Below, in pieces: positions 17,108 to 25,156 of a stretch of DNA of 64,000 bases (its first letter is position 1; each line of letters begins with the position of its first letter). The notes under the pieces are model-generated. The model ran no database searches. It worked only from the letters and a program-made list of their open reading frames with translations, and was not told the origin of the DNA. Source of the DNA: DASQZK01 sp963809925 (GTDB lineage: Bacteria > Bacteroidota > Bacteroidia > Bacteroidales > GCA-2748055); NCBI GenBank assembly GCA_963809925.1, contig CAWELH010000004.1, positions 992,001-1,056,000 of the forward strand. Direction: 5' to 3'. A program made the translations under genes and the position numbers.

Positions 17108-19318
17108 TCAGGCAGTGACGGTTAGCCGGCCTACCTTTTTTGTTGGTGTGATCTGTCCGATGATCCTGGCATCATCAATACCTTTGGCGTGAAGTTCTGC
17201 GAGAAGGCGGCCGGACTGGTCGGAAGACAATGAAATGAGGAGACCGCCTGAAGTCTGCGCATCACACAAAAGAATTTTAAGAGGTTCGGCGACATCCTGG
17301 CCCCACTCTATCGAGTTTCTGAGATATTCAATATTATTGCCGGTGCCTCCGGGGACGATGCCCTGTGCAGCAAAATCGTAAGCATCTACCATCAGGGGGA
17401 CTGCATTTGCGAACAACTTGGCTCCGGTTTCGGAGCCCATGCACATCTCTCTCAGATGTCCCAGCAATCCAAATCCCGTCACATCGGTACACGCACTGAT
17501 GGTATAATTTTTACTGATTTCAGCGGCATTTTTATTCAGCGTTCGCATATTCTTATACAGAACGCTTTCAGTCGTGCTGTCAATAAGTCCCCGTTTTAGT
17601 GCGGTGCTCAGTATTCCAGTTCCGATGGCTTTAGTAAGGATAAGGTCATCTCCTGGCTTTGCGGTGGAGTTTCTAAGGATTTTATCCGGATGAACGATAC
17701 CACTTACTACCATACCGAATTTGGGTTCGTTGTCTTCGATGGTGTGACCTCCGAGGATAAATATTCCTGCTTCTGATGCCACTTCATTGGCACCTTCAAG
17801 GATTTTTTTTAAAACCGAAAGTGGAAGTCTGAGATTAGGAAATGCCACAATATTCAACGCGAAGAGGGGTACTGCACCCATTGCATAGATATCGCTAAGG
17901 GCATTTGCGGCGGCTACGGCGCCGAATTGAAACGGATCATCGATCACCGGAGTAAAAAAGTCGACCGTTTGTACGATTGCAGTATCGCTGTTTATCCTGT
18001 ACACGGCAGCATCATCGGACGTGCCGGCGCTAACAAGAATGTCTTTGTGAACGGGGACAGGGATCTCCTTCAGCACTTTTTCCAGGATCCGGGGAGAAAT
18101 TTTGCATGCGCAACCCAATCCGTGAGTATATCTGGTGAGTTTGTACACATTCTCGTCGGCTTCAGGCAGTATGGTTTCATTTCTGGCAGGTCGCATACTT
18201 GCCACAACCTTGCATATGGCTTCTGCAGCTATCCTGATTTCACTTTCTGTTGTAAGTTTCCCGGTCGATAACCGGATGGTTCCCATCGCAATTTCTACTG
18301 GGATACGCATTGCCTGCAGCACATGAGACACGCTTACTTCATCAGCGTGGCAGGCAGCTCCGGCAGAAGCTGCCACTCCGGTGAGTTCTGAAAGCAATGT
18401 GGAAGCATCGACGCCCGGGAAGCTTATATTGAGGGTATTTGGCAAACAATGCTCAGTGTTCCCGTTCCTGATCACATCCGGGACGTTTTCGTTAATTAAA
18501 TGAAACAACAAGTCTCTTGTTTTTTTCATGGTTTCAGCATTCTGTTCCAAATCACGTCCGGCAATCATCATTGCTTTGCCCATACCTGCTATTTCCAGGA
18601 CATTTTCCGTACCCGGACGGAGATCTCGTTCATGATTGGCACCCTCCATGAGTTTAGCAGGTTTTACACCTTCACGGATGTATAGAGCTCCAATTCCTTT
18701 GGGTGCGTACAATTTATGACCTGCCAGTGAGAGCATGTCGACGCCGAGTTTATTTACGTTCACTTCGATTTTGCCGGCCGACTGCGCTGCATCTGAATGG
18801 AAGAGAATCTTTCGAGGTTTCAGGATGGCTGAGATATTTTCGATAGGCTGGATGGTTCCGATTTCATTGTTCGCATGCATTACACTAACCAGTATGGTCG
18901 AATTTCTGATTGCATTTTCAATATCCGACGGCTTCACCATTCCCGAACTGTCGACATCAATATATGTGATCTCAAAGCCTTGTTTTTCCAGGTTTTTGCA
19001 TACTTCTAGTACGGCCGGGTGTTCAATCGCTGTGGTAATGATATGGTTACCCTTATCGCGCAAGGCATGGGCGATGCCTGCAATCGCAAGATTATTGGAC
19101 TCAGTTCCTCCGCTTGTGAATATGACTTCTGAGGAACTGCAGCTAAGAAAATCAGCCACATTTTGCCTGGCTTCCTCAATAGCTTTCCTCGTTTGAATGC
19201 CATACCAGTGAATGCTGGAAGGATTACCAAAATGTTCCCTAAGAAATGGGATCATAAAATCAGCCACTTCCGAGTCAACTGGTGTTGTAGCATTGTAGTC
19301 CAAATATACAGGCTTCAT
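17108..19318 (-). CDS. selD: Cysteine desulfurase / selenide, water dikinase fusion (NifS-SelD)
   Basis: This 736-residue protein joins two enzymes. Residues 1 to about 385 form a NifS/IscS-type PLP enzyme: LDYNATTPVD, TSGGTESNNLAI, HANNEIGTIQP, PLP-binding Lys202 in SLAGHKLYAPKG, and catalytic Cys323 in SAGAACHADEVS. Residues about 393-736 form selenophosphate synthetase: THGLGCACKISP with Cys403 at the E. coli Cys17 position and Lys406 at the Lys20 position, then SDDAAVY, TVDFFTPVIDDP, GGHTIEDNEP, TDVTGFGLLGHL and DAQTSGGLL. The first half would release selenium (or sulfur) from an amino acid and the second would make selenophosphate with ATP. The catalytic residue is Cys, not selenocysteine. 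No selA, selB or selU is in the window. It starts 54 bases after nth. Confidence 0.95.
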   Translation of the reverse strand: MKPVYLDYNATTPVDSEVADFMIPFLREHFGNPSSIHWYGIQTRKAIEEARQNVADFLSCSSSEVIFTSGGTESNNLAIAGIAHALRDKGNHIITTAIEHPAVLEVCKNLEKQGFEITYIDVDSSGMVKPSDIENAIRNSTILVSVMHANNEIGTIQPIENISAILKPRKILFHSDAAQSAGKIEVNVNKLGVDMLSLAGHKLYAPKGIGALYIREGVKPAKLMEGANHERDLRPGTENVLEIAGMGKAMMIAGRDLEQNAETMKKTRDLLFHLINENVPDVIRNGNTEHCLPNTLNISFPGVDASTLLSELTGVAASAGAACHADEVSVSHVLQAMRIPVEIAMGTIRLSTGKLTTESEIRIAAEAICKVVASMRPARNETILPEADENVYKLTRYTHGLGCACKISPRILEKVLKEIPVPVHKDILVSAGTSDDAAVYRINSDTAIVQTVDFFTPVIDDPFQFGAVAAANALSDIYAMGAVPLFALNIVAFPNLRLPLSVLKKILEGANEVASEAGIFILGGHTIEDNEPKFGMVVSGIVHPDKILRNSTAKPGDDLILTKAIGTGILSTALKRGLIDSTTESVLYKNMRTLNKNAAEISKNYTISACTDVTGFGLLGHLREMCMGSETGAKLFANAVPLMVDAYDFAAQGIVPGGTGNNIEYLRNSIEWGQDVAEPLKILLCDAQTSGGLLISLSSDQSGRLLAELHAKGIDDARIIGQITPTKKVGRLTVTA

Positions 19319-19372
19319 CGTAATATTTATTTCGGATGTATAAATTTTATCTGTTTAACACAGGTATAAACG

Positions 19373-20014
19373 TTATTTAACATGTTTACTGTAGTACATA
19401 CAGTATGGGGTAAGGCCGCAGATTTCGCACTTCGGTCGGCGTGCCAGGCAGGTATATCGTCCGTGCAGTATAAGCCAGTGATGGGCTTTCGGAATCAGCT
19501 TTTCCGGGATATAACGAAGGAGTTGGAGTTCTGTGTCCAGCGGTGTCTTTGACCCGGTGGTTAGCCCCAGTCGTGCTGAAACTCTGAAAACATGCGTGTC
19601 CACAGCCAGGGCAGGAAGATCAAATACCACAGATGCGATAACATTGGCCGTTTTTCTTCCCACTCCGGGCAACCTTTGAAGTTGTACAATATCAGAAGGA
19701 ACCACGCCGTCAAATTCTTCAAGGAGCGTCTGTGCCATTCCCGATAAATGCCGTGCTTTATTATTAGGGTATGAGCACGACCTGATATATTCAAAAATCT
19801 CATCCACGGATGAGGCTGCAAGCGTTTCCACATTAGGGAAACGATTAAAAAAAGGGGGAGTAATGATGTTCACCCTTTTATCCGTGCACTGTGCCGACAG
19901 GATAACAGCCACCAGCAACTCGTAGGGGGAGGTATATCTCAGCTCTGTCTCAGCCACAGGCACGTTCTCCTCAAACCAGGAGAGGATTTTTTCAAATCGT
20001 TCTTTTTTTCTCAT
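19373..20014 (-). CDS. nth: Endonuclease III (base excision repair)
   Basis: Nth removes oxidised pyrimidines and nicks abasic sites. The 213-residue sequence has the helix-hairpin-helix LQRLPGVGRKTANVIAS with the catalytic Lys, the catalytic Asp in AVDTHVFRVSARLGL, and the C-terminal [4Fe-4S] cysteines in CLARRPKCEICGLTPYC. The length and the start MRKKERFEKIL are typical. It lies upstream of and in the same direction as the NifS-SelD gene (54-base gap). Its upstream flank is the 5' region shared with the aromatic operon leader on the other strand. Confidence 0.96.
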   Translation of the reverse strand: MRKKERFEKILSWFEENVPVAETELRYTSPYELLVAVILSAQCTDKRVNIITPPFFNRFPNVETLAASSVDEIFEYIRSCSYPNNKARHLSGMAQTLLEEFDGVVPSDIVQLQRLPGVGRKTANVIASVVFDLPALAVDTHVFRVSARLGLTTGSKTPLDTELQLLRYIPEKLIPKAHHWLILHGRYTCLARRPKCEICGLTPYCMYYSKHVK

Positions 20015-20330
20015 GTATTTTGCGCTTTCTGGCTTTAAAATTAAGAAAAACTCATCAATCGTGACGAATCTCCCCGGTCAGGTAAAATTTGTTCAAGGAT
20101 ATTTTGATTTGCGGGTTGCGTGAATTAAAGGAGGGGAAAAGAACAACTCGCTAGTTTTCTAATTCCCGTTGTCACGTTAATTTTTCGTTATTTTTAATAA
20201 AATACTTGCAATTATTAACCATTATGCTTTATTTTGCTTGAAATAGTTAAACCCATGTCCTGCAAAGTCAGATATTTTTATTTTGCATTTCTTTATTAAG
20301 AGAGCGGGACCGTATAATTTAATCATGGAA
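20015..20330. other. AT-rich region between nth and the aromatic operon leader; possible promoter
   Basis: There is no ORF here. Two copies of TATTTTGC occur at 20230-20237 and 20279-20286, one base short of the TAnnTTTG box. The first has CTTG at 20205-20208 about 21 bases upstream, a plausible -33. One of these may start the aromatic operon transcript, but the match is imperfect. Confidence 0.3.
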
Positions 20331-20359
20331 TCCCGGTCAAACGCCGGGAAATTTTTTTT
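20331..20359 (+). terminator. Terminator-like hairpin ahead of the leader peptide
   Basis: A 6-bp stem, TCCCGG (20331-20336) with CCGGGA (20344-20349), encloses a 7-base loop and is followed by AA and eight T residues. No plus-strand gene lies upstream for it to terminate, so it is either part of the attenuation system, the end of an unseen small RNA, or fortuitous. Its arms resemble those of the downstream attenuator and could pair with them. Confidence 0.5.
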
Positions 20360-20364
20360 ACAGG

Positions 20365-20430
20365 ATGAAACAAACAGACAACAGCCAAACCTGGTATTAT
20401 TATTTTTATTTTTTCTTTATCGGGGATTAA
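20365..20430 (+). CDS. Leader peptide of the aromatic amino acid operon (Trp/Tyr/Phe-rich)
   Basis: This 21-residue ORF runs from ATG 20365 to TAA 20428-20430. It encodes a polar start (MKQTDNSQT) followed by the run WYYYFYFFF and then IGD, so nine consecutive codons specify Trp, Tyr or Phe. That composition is the hallmark of amino acid attenuation leaders. The ORF ends just before a G/C-rich segment that can pair either with its own tail or with the 5' arm of the terminator at 20474-20505. The peptide itself should have no function; ribosome stalling at the aromatic codons would act as the sensor for all three end products. It is too short to be found by normal gene callers. Confidence 0.88.
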   Translation: MKQTDNSQTWYYYFYFFFIGD

Positions 20431-20473
20431 CCCGCCGGGCAGCCTGTTGTTGTATTTAAACATATAATATCTG
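20421..20473 (+). promoter_or_regulatory. Attenuator pause/antiterminator segment
   Basis: Two mutually exclusive pairings can be drawn. CGGG (20421-20424) with CCCG (20431-20434) forms a pause-like hairpin containing the leader stop codon. Alternatively CCGGG (20435-20439) pairs with CCCGG (20480-20484) and CCT (20443-20445) with AGG (20476-20478), an antiterminator that removes the terminator's 5' arm. A ribosome stalled on the Tyr/Phe codons would cover the first arm and favour the antiterminator. Confidence 0.7.
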
Positions 20474-20505
20474 AAAGGTCCCGGAAAATCCGGGACTTTT
20501 TTTTT
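20474..20505 (+). terminator. Attenuator terminator in front of pheA
   Basis: GTCCCGGA (20478-20485) and TCCGGGAC (20489-20496) form a perfect 8-bp stem with an AAA loop, followed by nine T residues (20497-20505). It lies only 12 bases before the pheA start, so it must be conditional for the operon to be expressed. Confidence 0.88.
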
Positions 20506-20517
20506 AGGTACACAGGT

Positions 20518-21384
20518 ATGGAAACACAGACTAAGGAAAATATCACACGGATTGCGATCCAGGGAGGGTATGGTGCTTTTCATGAAATTGCTGCCATGCA
20601 TTATTTTGGAGATGAGAACATCGACATTCTACCGAGGAATACCTTTAAAGATTTGATGAAATCGTTGAAGAAACACCAGGTTGACTATGGTATCATGGCT
20701 ATTGAGAACAGCCTGGCTGGTAGTATCCTTCCAAATTATACGCTCATGAAAGATTCGAACATGAGGATTATTGGTGAGATTTATCTGCGGATCAGGCAAA
20801 ACCTGGTTGCTCTCCCGGGTCAGGATATCAGCAGCATATACGAGGTATATTCGCATCCGATGGCAATTCTTCAGTGCCAGATATTTTTTGAGCAATATCC
20901 TTCCATTCGGCTTATTGAAAGCCTGGACACTGCACTTTCCGCAAGGGATATCAGGGAAAAGGGGTTGAAAGGTGTTGGTGCTATCGCCAGTGGGCTGGCA
21001 GCAAAAAAATACGACCTTGAGATCCTCGCCGCCGGAATTGAAACGAATAAAATGAATTATACCCGCTTTCTCATTCTGCGGGAGAAAAGCTTCAAAATAA
21101 ATCATGATATCGATAAGATCAACAAAGCGTCGATACATTTTGCTCTTGCTCATAAATCTGGATCACTCTCAAAAATACTGTCAATATTGTCATACTATGA
21201 TATCAACCTGACCAAGATCCAGTCTATGCCGATTATGGGCAAAGACTGGGAGTATCAGTTTTACGTTGATCTCATGTTTGACGACTACGACTGGTACAGG
21301 AAGTCTCTCGAAGCCATCGGCCCGTTTACTAGCGAACTTGGTGTTCTGGGCGAATATGAAAAAGGTAAATCAATCATGGAATAA
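20518..21384 (+). CDS. pheA: Prephenate dehydratase with ACT domain
   Basis: This converts prephenate to phenylpyruvate, the committed step to phenylalanine. The 288-residue protein has the type 2 periplasmic-binding-like PDT fold (IAIQGGYGAFHEIAA, MAIENSLAGSI, YSHPMAILQCQ) with the conserved TRF motif in MNYTRFLIL. The C-terminal ACT domain (GSLSKILSILSYYDINLTKI, then QSMP and WEYQFYVDL) is the Phe-binding allosteric part, though the usual GALV and ESRP motifs read GSLS and QSMP here. There is no chorismate mutase domain; that is fused to the DAHP synthase in the next gene. It is the first structural gene after the attenuator. Confidence 0.95.
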   Translation: METQTKENITRIAIQGGYGAFHEIAAMHYFGDENIDILPRNTFKDLMKSLKKHQVDYGIMAIENSLAGSILPNYTLMKDSNMRIIGEIYLRIRQNLVALPGQDISSIYEVYSHPMAILQCQIFFEQYPSIRLIESLDTALSARDIREKGLKGVGAIASGLAAKKYDLEILAAGIETNKMNYTRFLILREKSFKINHDIDKINKASIHFALAHKSGSLSKILSILSYYDINLTKIQSMPIMGKDWEYQFYVDLMFDDYDWYRKSLEAIGPFTSELGVLGEYEKGKSIME

Positions 21385-21396
21385 ATAGTAAGTGCT

Positions 21397-22512
21397 ATGG
21401 GAATTAATTTAAATCTGGAGCCTATTAACCTTTGTGGTGAATGTATGAAAAGGCCAATAATCATTGCCGGTCCGTGCAGTGCCGAATCTGAAGAACAGGT
21501 ACTATCCACTGCGAGGGAGCTGGCTGCGAAAGGAATCAAAATTTTCAGGGCAGGGATTTGGAAGCCGCGGACACGGCCGAATGCCTTTGAAGGTGTGGGC
21601 ACCGAGGGGTTGAAATGGCTCCGGAAAGTGAAGGAGGAGACAGGGATGCTTACTTCTACGGAAGTGGCCAATGTGAAGCATGTCTATGAAGCGCTGAAAA
21701 ATGGGATCGATATCCTCTGGATAGGTGCGCGTACAACCGCCAACCCGTTTGCTGTTCAGGATATCGCCGATGCCCTCAAGGGTGTAGATATTCCGGTTCT
21801 GGTGAAAAATCCGGTAAATCCCGACGTGGAGCTTTGGATCGGGGCATTGGAAAGGATAAACAATGCAGGCATTAAACAGATGATGGCTATCCACCGTGGA
21901 TTTTCAATCTATGACAAGAATCTTTTCCGGAATGATCCGCAGTGGCAGATCCCAATTGAACTCAGGAGAAGAATTCCCGACCTCCCGATCATCACCGACC
22001 CAAGTCATATCTGCGGAAACAGACATATGCTTTATGATGTGTCTCAGAAAGCGATGGACCTGAACTTCGACGGCCTGATCATAGAATCACATATAAATCC
22101 TGACAAAGCACTGAGTGATGCAAATCAACAAATCACTCCGGAAGTACTGGGTGACCTGTTGAGCCGACTTATACTCAGAGATCCTGATGCAGGCTTCGAG
22201 GCTGCTCTTTCTCTTGCAGAATTAAGGGAGCAGATTGATAAGCTTGATGATAAACTGCTAAATTTGTTCGAGAAAAGAATGATGGTGGTTGAAGAAATTG
22301 GCCGTCAGAAAAAGACCAATAATCTGACCATTCTTCAAACAAAACGCTGGGATGACATTCTTAAGAGAAGAGTGAGTCTGGGCAGCAGGAAAGGCCTCAG
22401 TGAAGAATTTATCCTGAAGGTGTTCAGGGCGATTCACCAGGAATCTATTAATCATCAGACCATTGTCATGAACAAACAGGAGCAGACTACAGATGCCAAC
22501 AGTAGAGCTTAA
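21397..22512 (+). CDS. Bifunctional DAHP synthase / chorismate mutase
   Basis: Residues 1 to about 265 form a type I-beta 3-deoxy-7-phosphoheptulonate synthase: IIIAGPCSAESEEQV, IFRAGIWKPRTRPNAFEGVG, WIGARTTANPFAVQ, KNPVNPDVELWIGAL, and the metal site ITDPSHICGNRHML. Residues about 285-365 form an AroQ chorismate mutase: AELREQIDKLDDKLLNLFEK, then RMMVVEEIGRQKK. The first domain starts the shikimate pathway from phosphoenolpyruvate and erythrose 4-phosphate; the second makes prephenate. In such fusions the mutase domain can also carry feedback inhibition. The gene lies 12 bases after pheA and overlaps aroB by 20 bases. Confidence 0.95.
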   Translation: MGINLNLEPINLCGECMKRPIIIAGPCSAESEEQVLSTARELAAKGIKIFRAGIWKPRTRPNAFEGVGTEGLKWLRKVKEETGMLTSTEVANVKHVYEALKNGIDILWIGARTTANPFAVQDIADALKGVDIPVLVKNPVNPDVELWIGALERINNAGIKQMMAIHRGFSIYDKNLFRNDPQWQIPIELRRRIPDLPIITDPSHICGNRHMLYDVSQKAMDLNFDGLIIESHINPDKALSDANQQITPEVLGDLLSRLILRDPDAGFEAALSLAELREQIDKLDDKLLNLFEKRMMVVEEIGRQKKTNNLTILQTKRWDDILKRRVSLGSRKGLSEEFILKVFRAIHQESINHQTIVMNKQEQTTDANSRA

Positions 22513-23521
22513 ATCCAACGGAGGTAGATCAGAGATCTGCATTCCGGGTACAATCGGAGACCTGGAATCCTACTGTGATCCAAAAAGTACCATCCTACTT
22601 GTCGATGCCAATGTCAGGCGCCTGCACGGAGATAAACTCGAGGGTTTTCAGGTGATCGACACGGGCTTCGGTGAAGAAAACAAGACGTTGCAAAATGCCT
22701 CCAGGATATACGGGCTAATGATTGAAAAAGAGCTCGACAGGTCATGGACAATTGTTGGAATCGGAGGAGGTATTACTACTGACCTTACCGGATTTGTAGC
22801 TTCGACTTTTCTTCGAGGGCTGCGCTTCGGCTTTATTTCCACAACCCTGCTTGGTCAGGTTGATGCTGCCGTCGGCGGGAAAAACGGCGTCAATTATGAG
22901 GGCCTAAAGAATATGATTGGGATTATCCGGCAACCGGATTTTGTTCTTTGCGATACCGAGGTATTAAAAACGCTTCCAAGACGAGAATTCATTGGCGGTT
23001 TTGCTGAAATTATTAAGTATGCCGCCATCCGTAGAGCAGATCTTTTCCCCTATTTGCAGGAACATATTTTGGAAGCTGCCGGATACGGTATGGACATCCT
23101 CACCCATCTCATCTTTGAATCTGTGCTTACAAAGATTGAAATTGTCGAATCAGACGAGAATGAGAAAGGTGACAGGAAGCTTCTGAATTTTGGCCATACG
23201 TTCGGCCATGCGCTGGAGAAGTTGTATCACATCAGTCATGGTGAAGCAGTAGCTGTCGGAATGCTGATCGCTGCCAGGCTTTCTGTAAATCTTGGCATGC
23301 TTTCAGACGATAAACTCACCGGTCTTGAAGATTTAATCAAAACAACAGGTCTGCCGACAAGCATGCAATGGGATCCTGATAACCTGGCGGTCGTAATGCG
23401 AAGCGATAAAAAGCGTAAGGGTTCTGAAATGCAGTTTATTTTACTTGAAGATATTGGGAAGGCAGTAATCAGGAACCTCCCTCTGGCAGACCTAAAACCC
23501 ATAATGCATGATCTGTATTAG
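22493..23521 (+). CDS. aroB: 3-dehydroquinate synthase
   Basis: This is the NAD-dependent second enzyme of the shikimate pathway. The 342-residue sequence carries GIGGGITTDLTGFVASTFLRG (nicotinamide site), STTLLGQVDAAVGGKNGVNY, the catalytic-site segment FIGGFAEIIKYA, and the metal-binding GHTFGHALEK and HGEAVAVGM. The N-terminal NAD domain is short but complete. The ATG at 22493 lies within the end of the DAHP synthase gene (20-base overlap) and the stop overlaps aroD by 14 bases, indicating translational coupling through the operon. Confidence 0.96.
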   Translation: MPTVELKSNGGRSEICIPGTIGDLESYCDPKSTILLVDANVRRLHGDKLEGFQVIDTGFGEENKTLQNASRIYGLMIEKELDRSWTIVGIGGGITTDLTGFVASTFLRGLRFGFISTTLLGQVDAAVGGKNGVNYEGLKNMIGIIRQPDFVLCDTEVLKTLPRREFIGGFAEIIKYAAIRRADLFPYLQEHILEAAGYGMDILTHLIFESVLTKIEIVESDENEKGDRKLLNFGHTFGHALEKLYHISHGEAVAVGMLIAARLSVNLGMLSDDKLTGLEDLIKTTGLPTSMQWDPDNLAVVMRSDKKRKGSEMQFILLEDIGKAVIRNLPLADLKPIMHDLY

Positions 23522-24152
23522 CATCGGACATTCAGACTTTCATGCGGCAGGAGTACTGGCGCAGCGGGCTCAGATGATCGAGATAAGGCAGGATCTTGCA
23601 CACTTTTCGCGAGCAGAACTTGCGGAACTTCTTTCCCTTGCGCAGAGGAGCATTATAACTTGTCGACCCGGTGCGTATACCGACCGTGAACGCATTTCGC
23701 TGTTCTCATTTACGCTAGAACACGGATCGAATTACGTGGATATTGAGACAGAGAGTGATCCGGCTTTTATTCTTGAAGTAAAGACATTGTGCCAAATGCA
23801 TCAGCGTGAACTGATTATCTCCTACCATAATTATGAAAAAACACCCTCGGAGAAGGAACTTGAATCCATCATGAAAACCTGTTATCTTCAGGGCGCGGAT
23901 GTGACAAAAATTGCCACTATGGTTTCTGACGATAAGGATGTTTCCGCCCTGTTAGGACTCTACGGAAAGAAAGGAAGAAAGGTCATCCTGGGAATGGGGG
24001 TGAAGGGTATGATTACTCGTGTGGCATCGGTACCCATGGGCGCTGAATTTACCTTTGCTTCATCGGATGAATCGGCCGCCACGGCTCCGGGTCAGCTAAC
24101 CGAAAAGGAACTGAACGAAATTTACGACATATTGAAAATAAATCAGGTATGA
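23508..24152 (+). CDS. aroD: Type I 3-dehydroquinate dehydratase
   Basis: This dehydrates 3-dehydroquinate to 3-dehydroshikimate through a Schiff base. The 214-residue sequence has EIRQDLAHFS near the N-terminus, IITCRP, catalytic His in LIISYHNYEKTPS, the Schiff-base Lys in QGADVTKIATM, and the C-terminal GAEFTFAS and APGQLT segments. It is compact but complete for the class I fold. It overlaps aroB by 14 bases and aroC by 4 bases (ATGA). Shikimate dehydrogenase, shikimate kinase and EPSP synthase, which would follow in the pathway, are not in this operon. Confidence 0.93.
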   Translation: MICISIGHSDFHAAGVLAQRAQMIEIRQDLAHFSRAELAELLSLAQRSIITCRPGAYTDRERISLFSFTLEHGSNYVDIETESDPAFILEVKTLCQMHQRELIISYHNYEKTPSEKELESIMKTCYLQGADVTKIATMVSDDKDVSALLGLYGKKGRKVILGMGVKGMITRVASVPMGAEFTFASSDESAATAPGQLTEKELNEIYDILKINQV

Positions 24153-25150
24153 ACTCATTCGGGCGAATTTTCCGGCTTTCAATTTATGGGGAGTCTCATG
24201 GTAACTCCGTTGGCATCGTCGTAGACGGCTGTCCGGCAGGTATGCCACTGACCGGTGATGATTTCGACACCGATCTGGCCAGACGAAAAGGAGGCGCCAA
24301 AGGAACTACACCCAGAAAGGAATTTGACATACCCAGGCTGATGAGCGGGGTCTTCAATGACCTCACAACAGGTGCTCCACTCACCATCCAGTTTGAAAAT
24401 TCAAATACCCGCTCAAGCGACTATGCCAGGTTCAAAGAAGTCCCGCGGCCTGGTCACGCTGACTTTGTTGCTTCGCGTAAGTTCGGCGGATTCGAGGATT
24501 ACCGGGGTGGCGGACACTTTTCGGGCCGGCTTACACTGGGACTCGTTTCAGCGGGTGTGATAGCAAAAAAGATCATCAAGCCGTTGAAGGTAGAAGCCAG
24601 ACTGATAGAAGCCGGAGGTTCACCGGATATAGAAAAGGCCGTGGATCAGGCGATCGAATCAAACGAATCCATTGGAGGCATTGTTGAATGCAGAGTAACA
24701 AATGTGCCTGTTGGACTGGGTGAACCCTTTTTTGATTCGCTGGAGTCCTTGATTGCTCATTTGGCTTTCGCTATTCCTGCCGTAAAGGGGATTGAATTCG
24801 GATCAGGATTCAGAGCTGCACGGATGTCTGGACGGGAACACAATGACAATATTATTTCCACCAACGGTAAGACAGAAACCAACTTTGCAGGGGGAATAAA
24901 CGGAGGGATCAGCAACGGCAACGATATTGAATTCCGGATAGCCATAAAGCCGACCAGCAGTACGGCCCTCCCTCAGAAAACCATGAATATGAGCACAGGA
25001 AAGGTAGAGGAACTCCGGATTGAGGGAAGACACGATAAGTGTATAGCTCTCCGTGTACCACCGATTATCGAAGGCGCCACTGCGATTGTTCTGGCTGATC
25101 TGCTCATGCTTGAAAGCAGGATAAACAGGATTTATAAACAAGAAAACTAA
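24149..25150 (+). CDS. aroC: Chorismate synthase
   Basis: This converts EPSP to chorismate using reduced FMN. The 333-residue sequence has the three family signatures: GESHGNSVGIVVDGCPAGMP near the N-terminus, YRGGGHFSGRLTLGLVSAG in the middle, and the C-terminal RHDKCIALRVPPIIEGATA. The FMN-contacting region GINGGISNGNDIEFRIAIKP is intact. The length is slightly shorter than the roughly 360 residues common elsewhere but normal for Bacteroidetes as far as I recall. The start overlaps the aroD stop by 4 bases. Confidence 0.97.
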   Translation: MNSFGRIFRLSIYGESHGNSVGIVVDGCPAGMPLTGDDFDTDLARRKGGAKGTTPRKEFDIPRLMSGVFNDLTTGAPLTIQFENSNTRSSDYARFKEVPRPGHADFVASRKFGGFEDYRGGGHFSGRLTLGLVSAGVIAKKIIKPLKVEARLIEAGGSPDIEKAVDQAIESNESIGGIVECRVTNVPVGLGEPFFDSLESLIAHLAFAIPAVKGIEFGSGFRAARMSGREHNDNIISTNGKTETNFAGGINGGISNGNDIEFRIAIKPTSSTALPQKTMNMSTGKVEELRIEGRHDKCIALRVPPIIEGATAIVLADLLMLESRINRIYKQEN

Positions 25151-25156
25151 TATACC

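Noticed and set aside
17108..19318. Possible selenocysteine codon in the SelD half
   Set aside because: The active-site position is an ordinary TGC Cys codon; no in-frame TGA is present.
20323..20601. 92-residue minus-strand ORF across the aromatic operon leader
   Set aside because: It is the reverse of the leader peptide and hairpins, with no coding character; the plus-strand attenuator explains the sequence.
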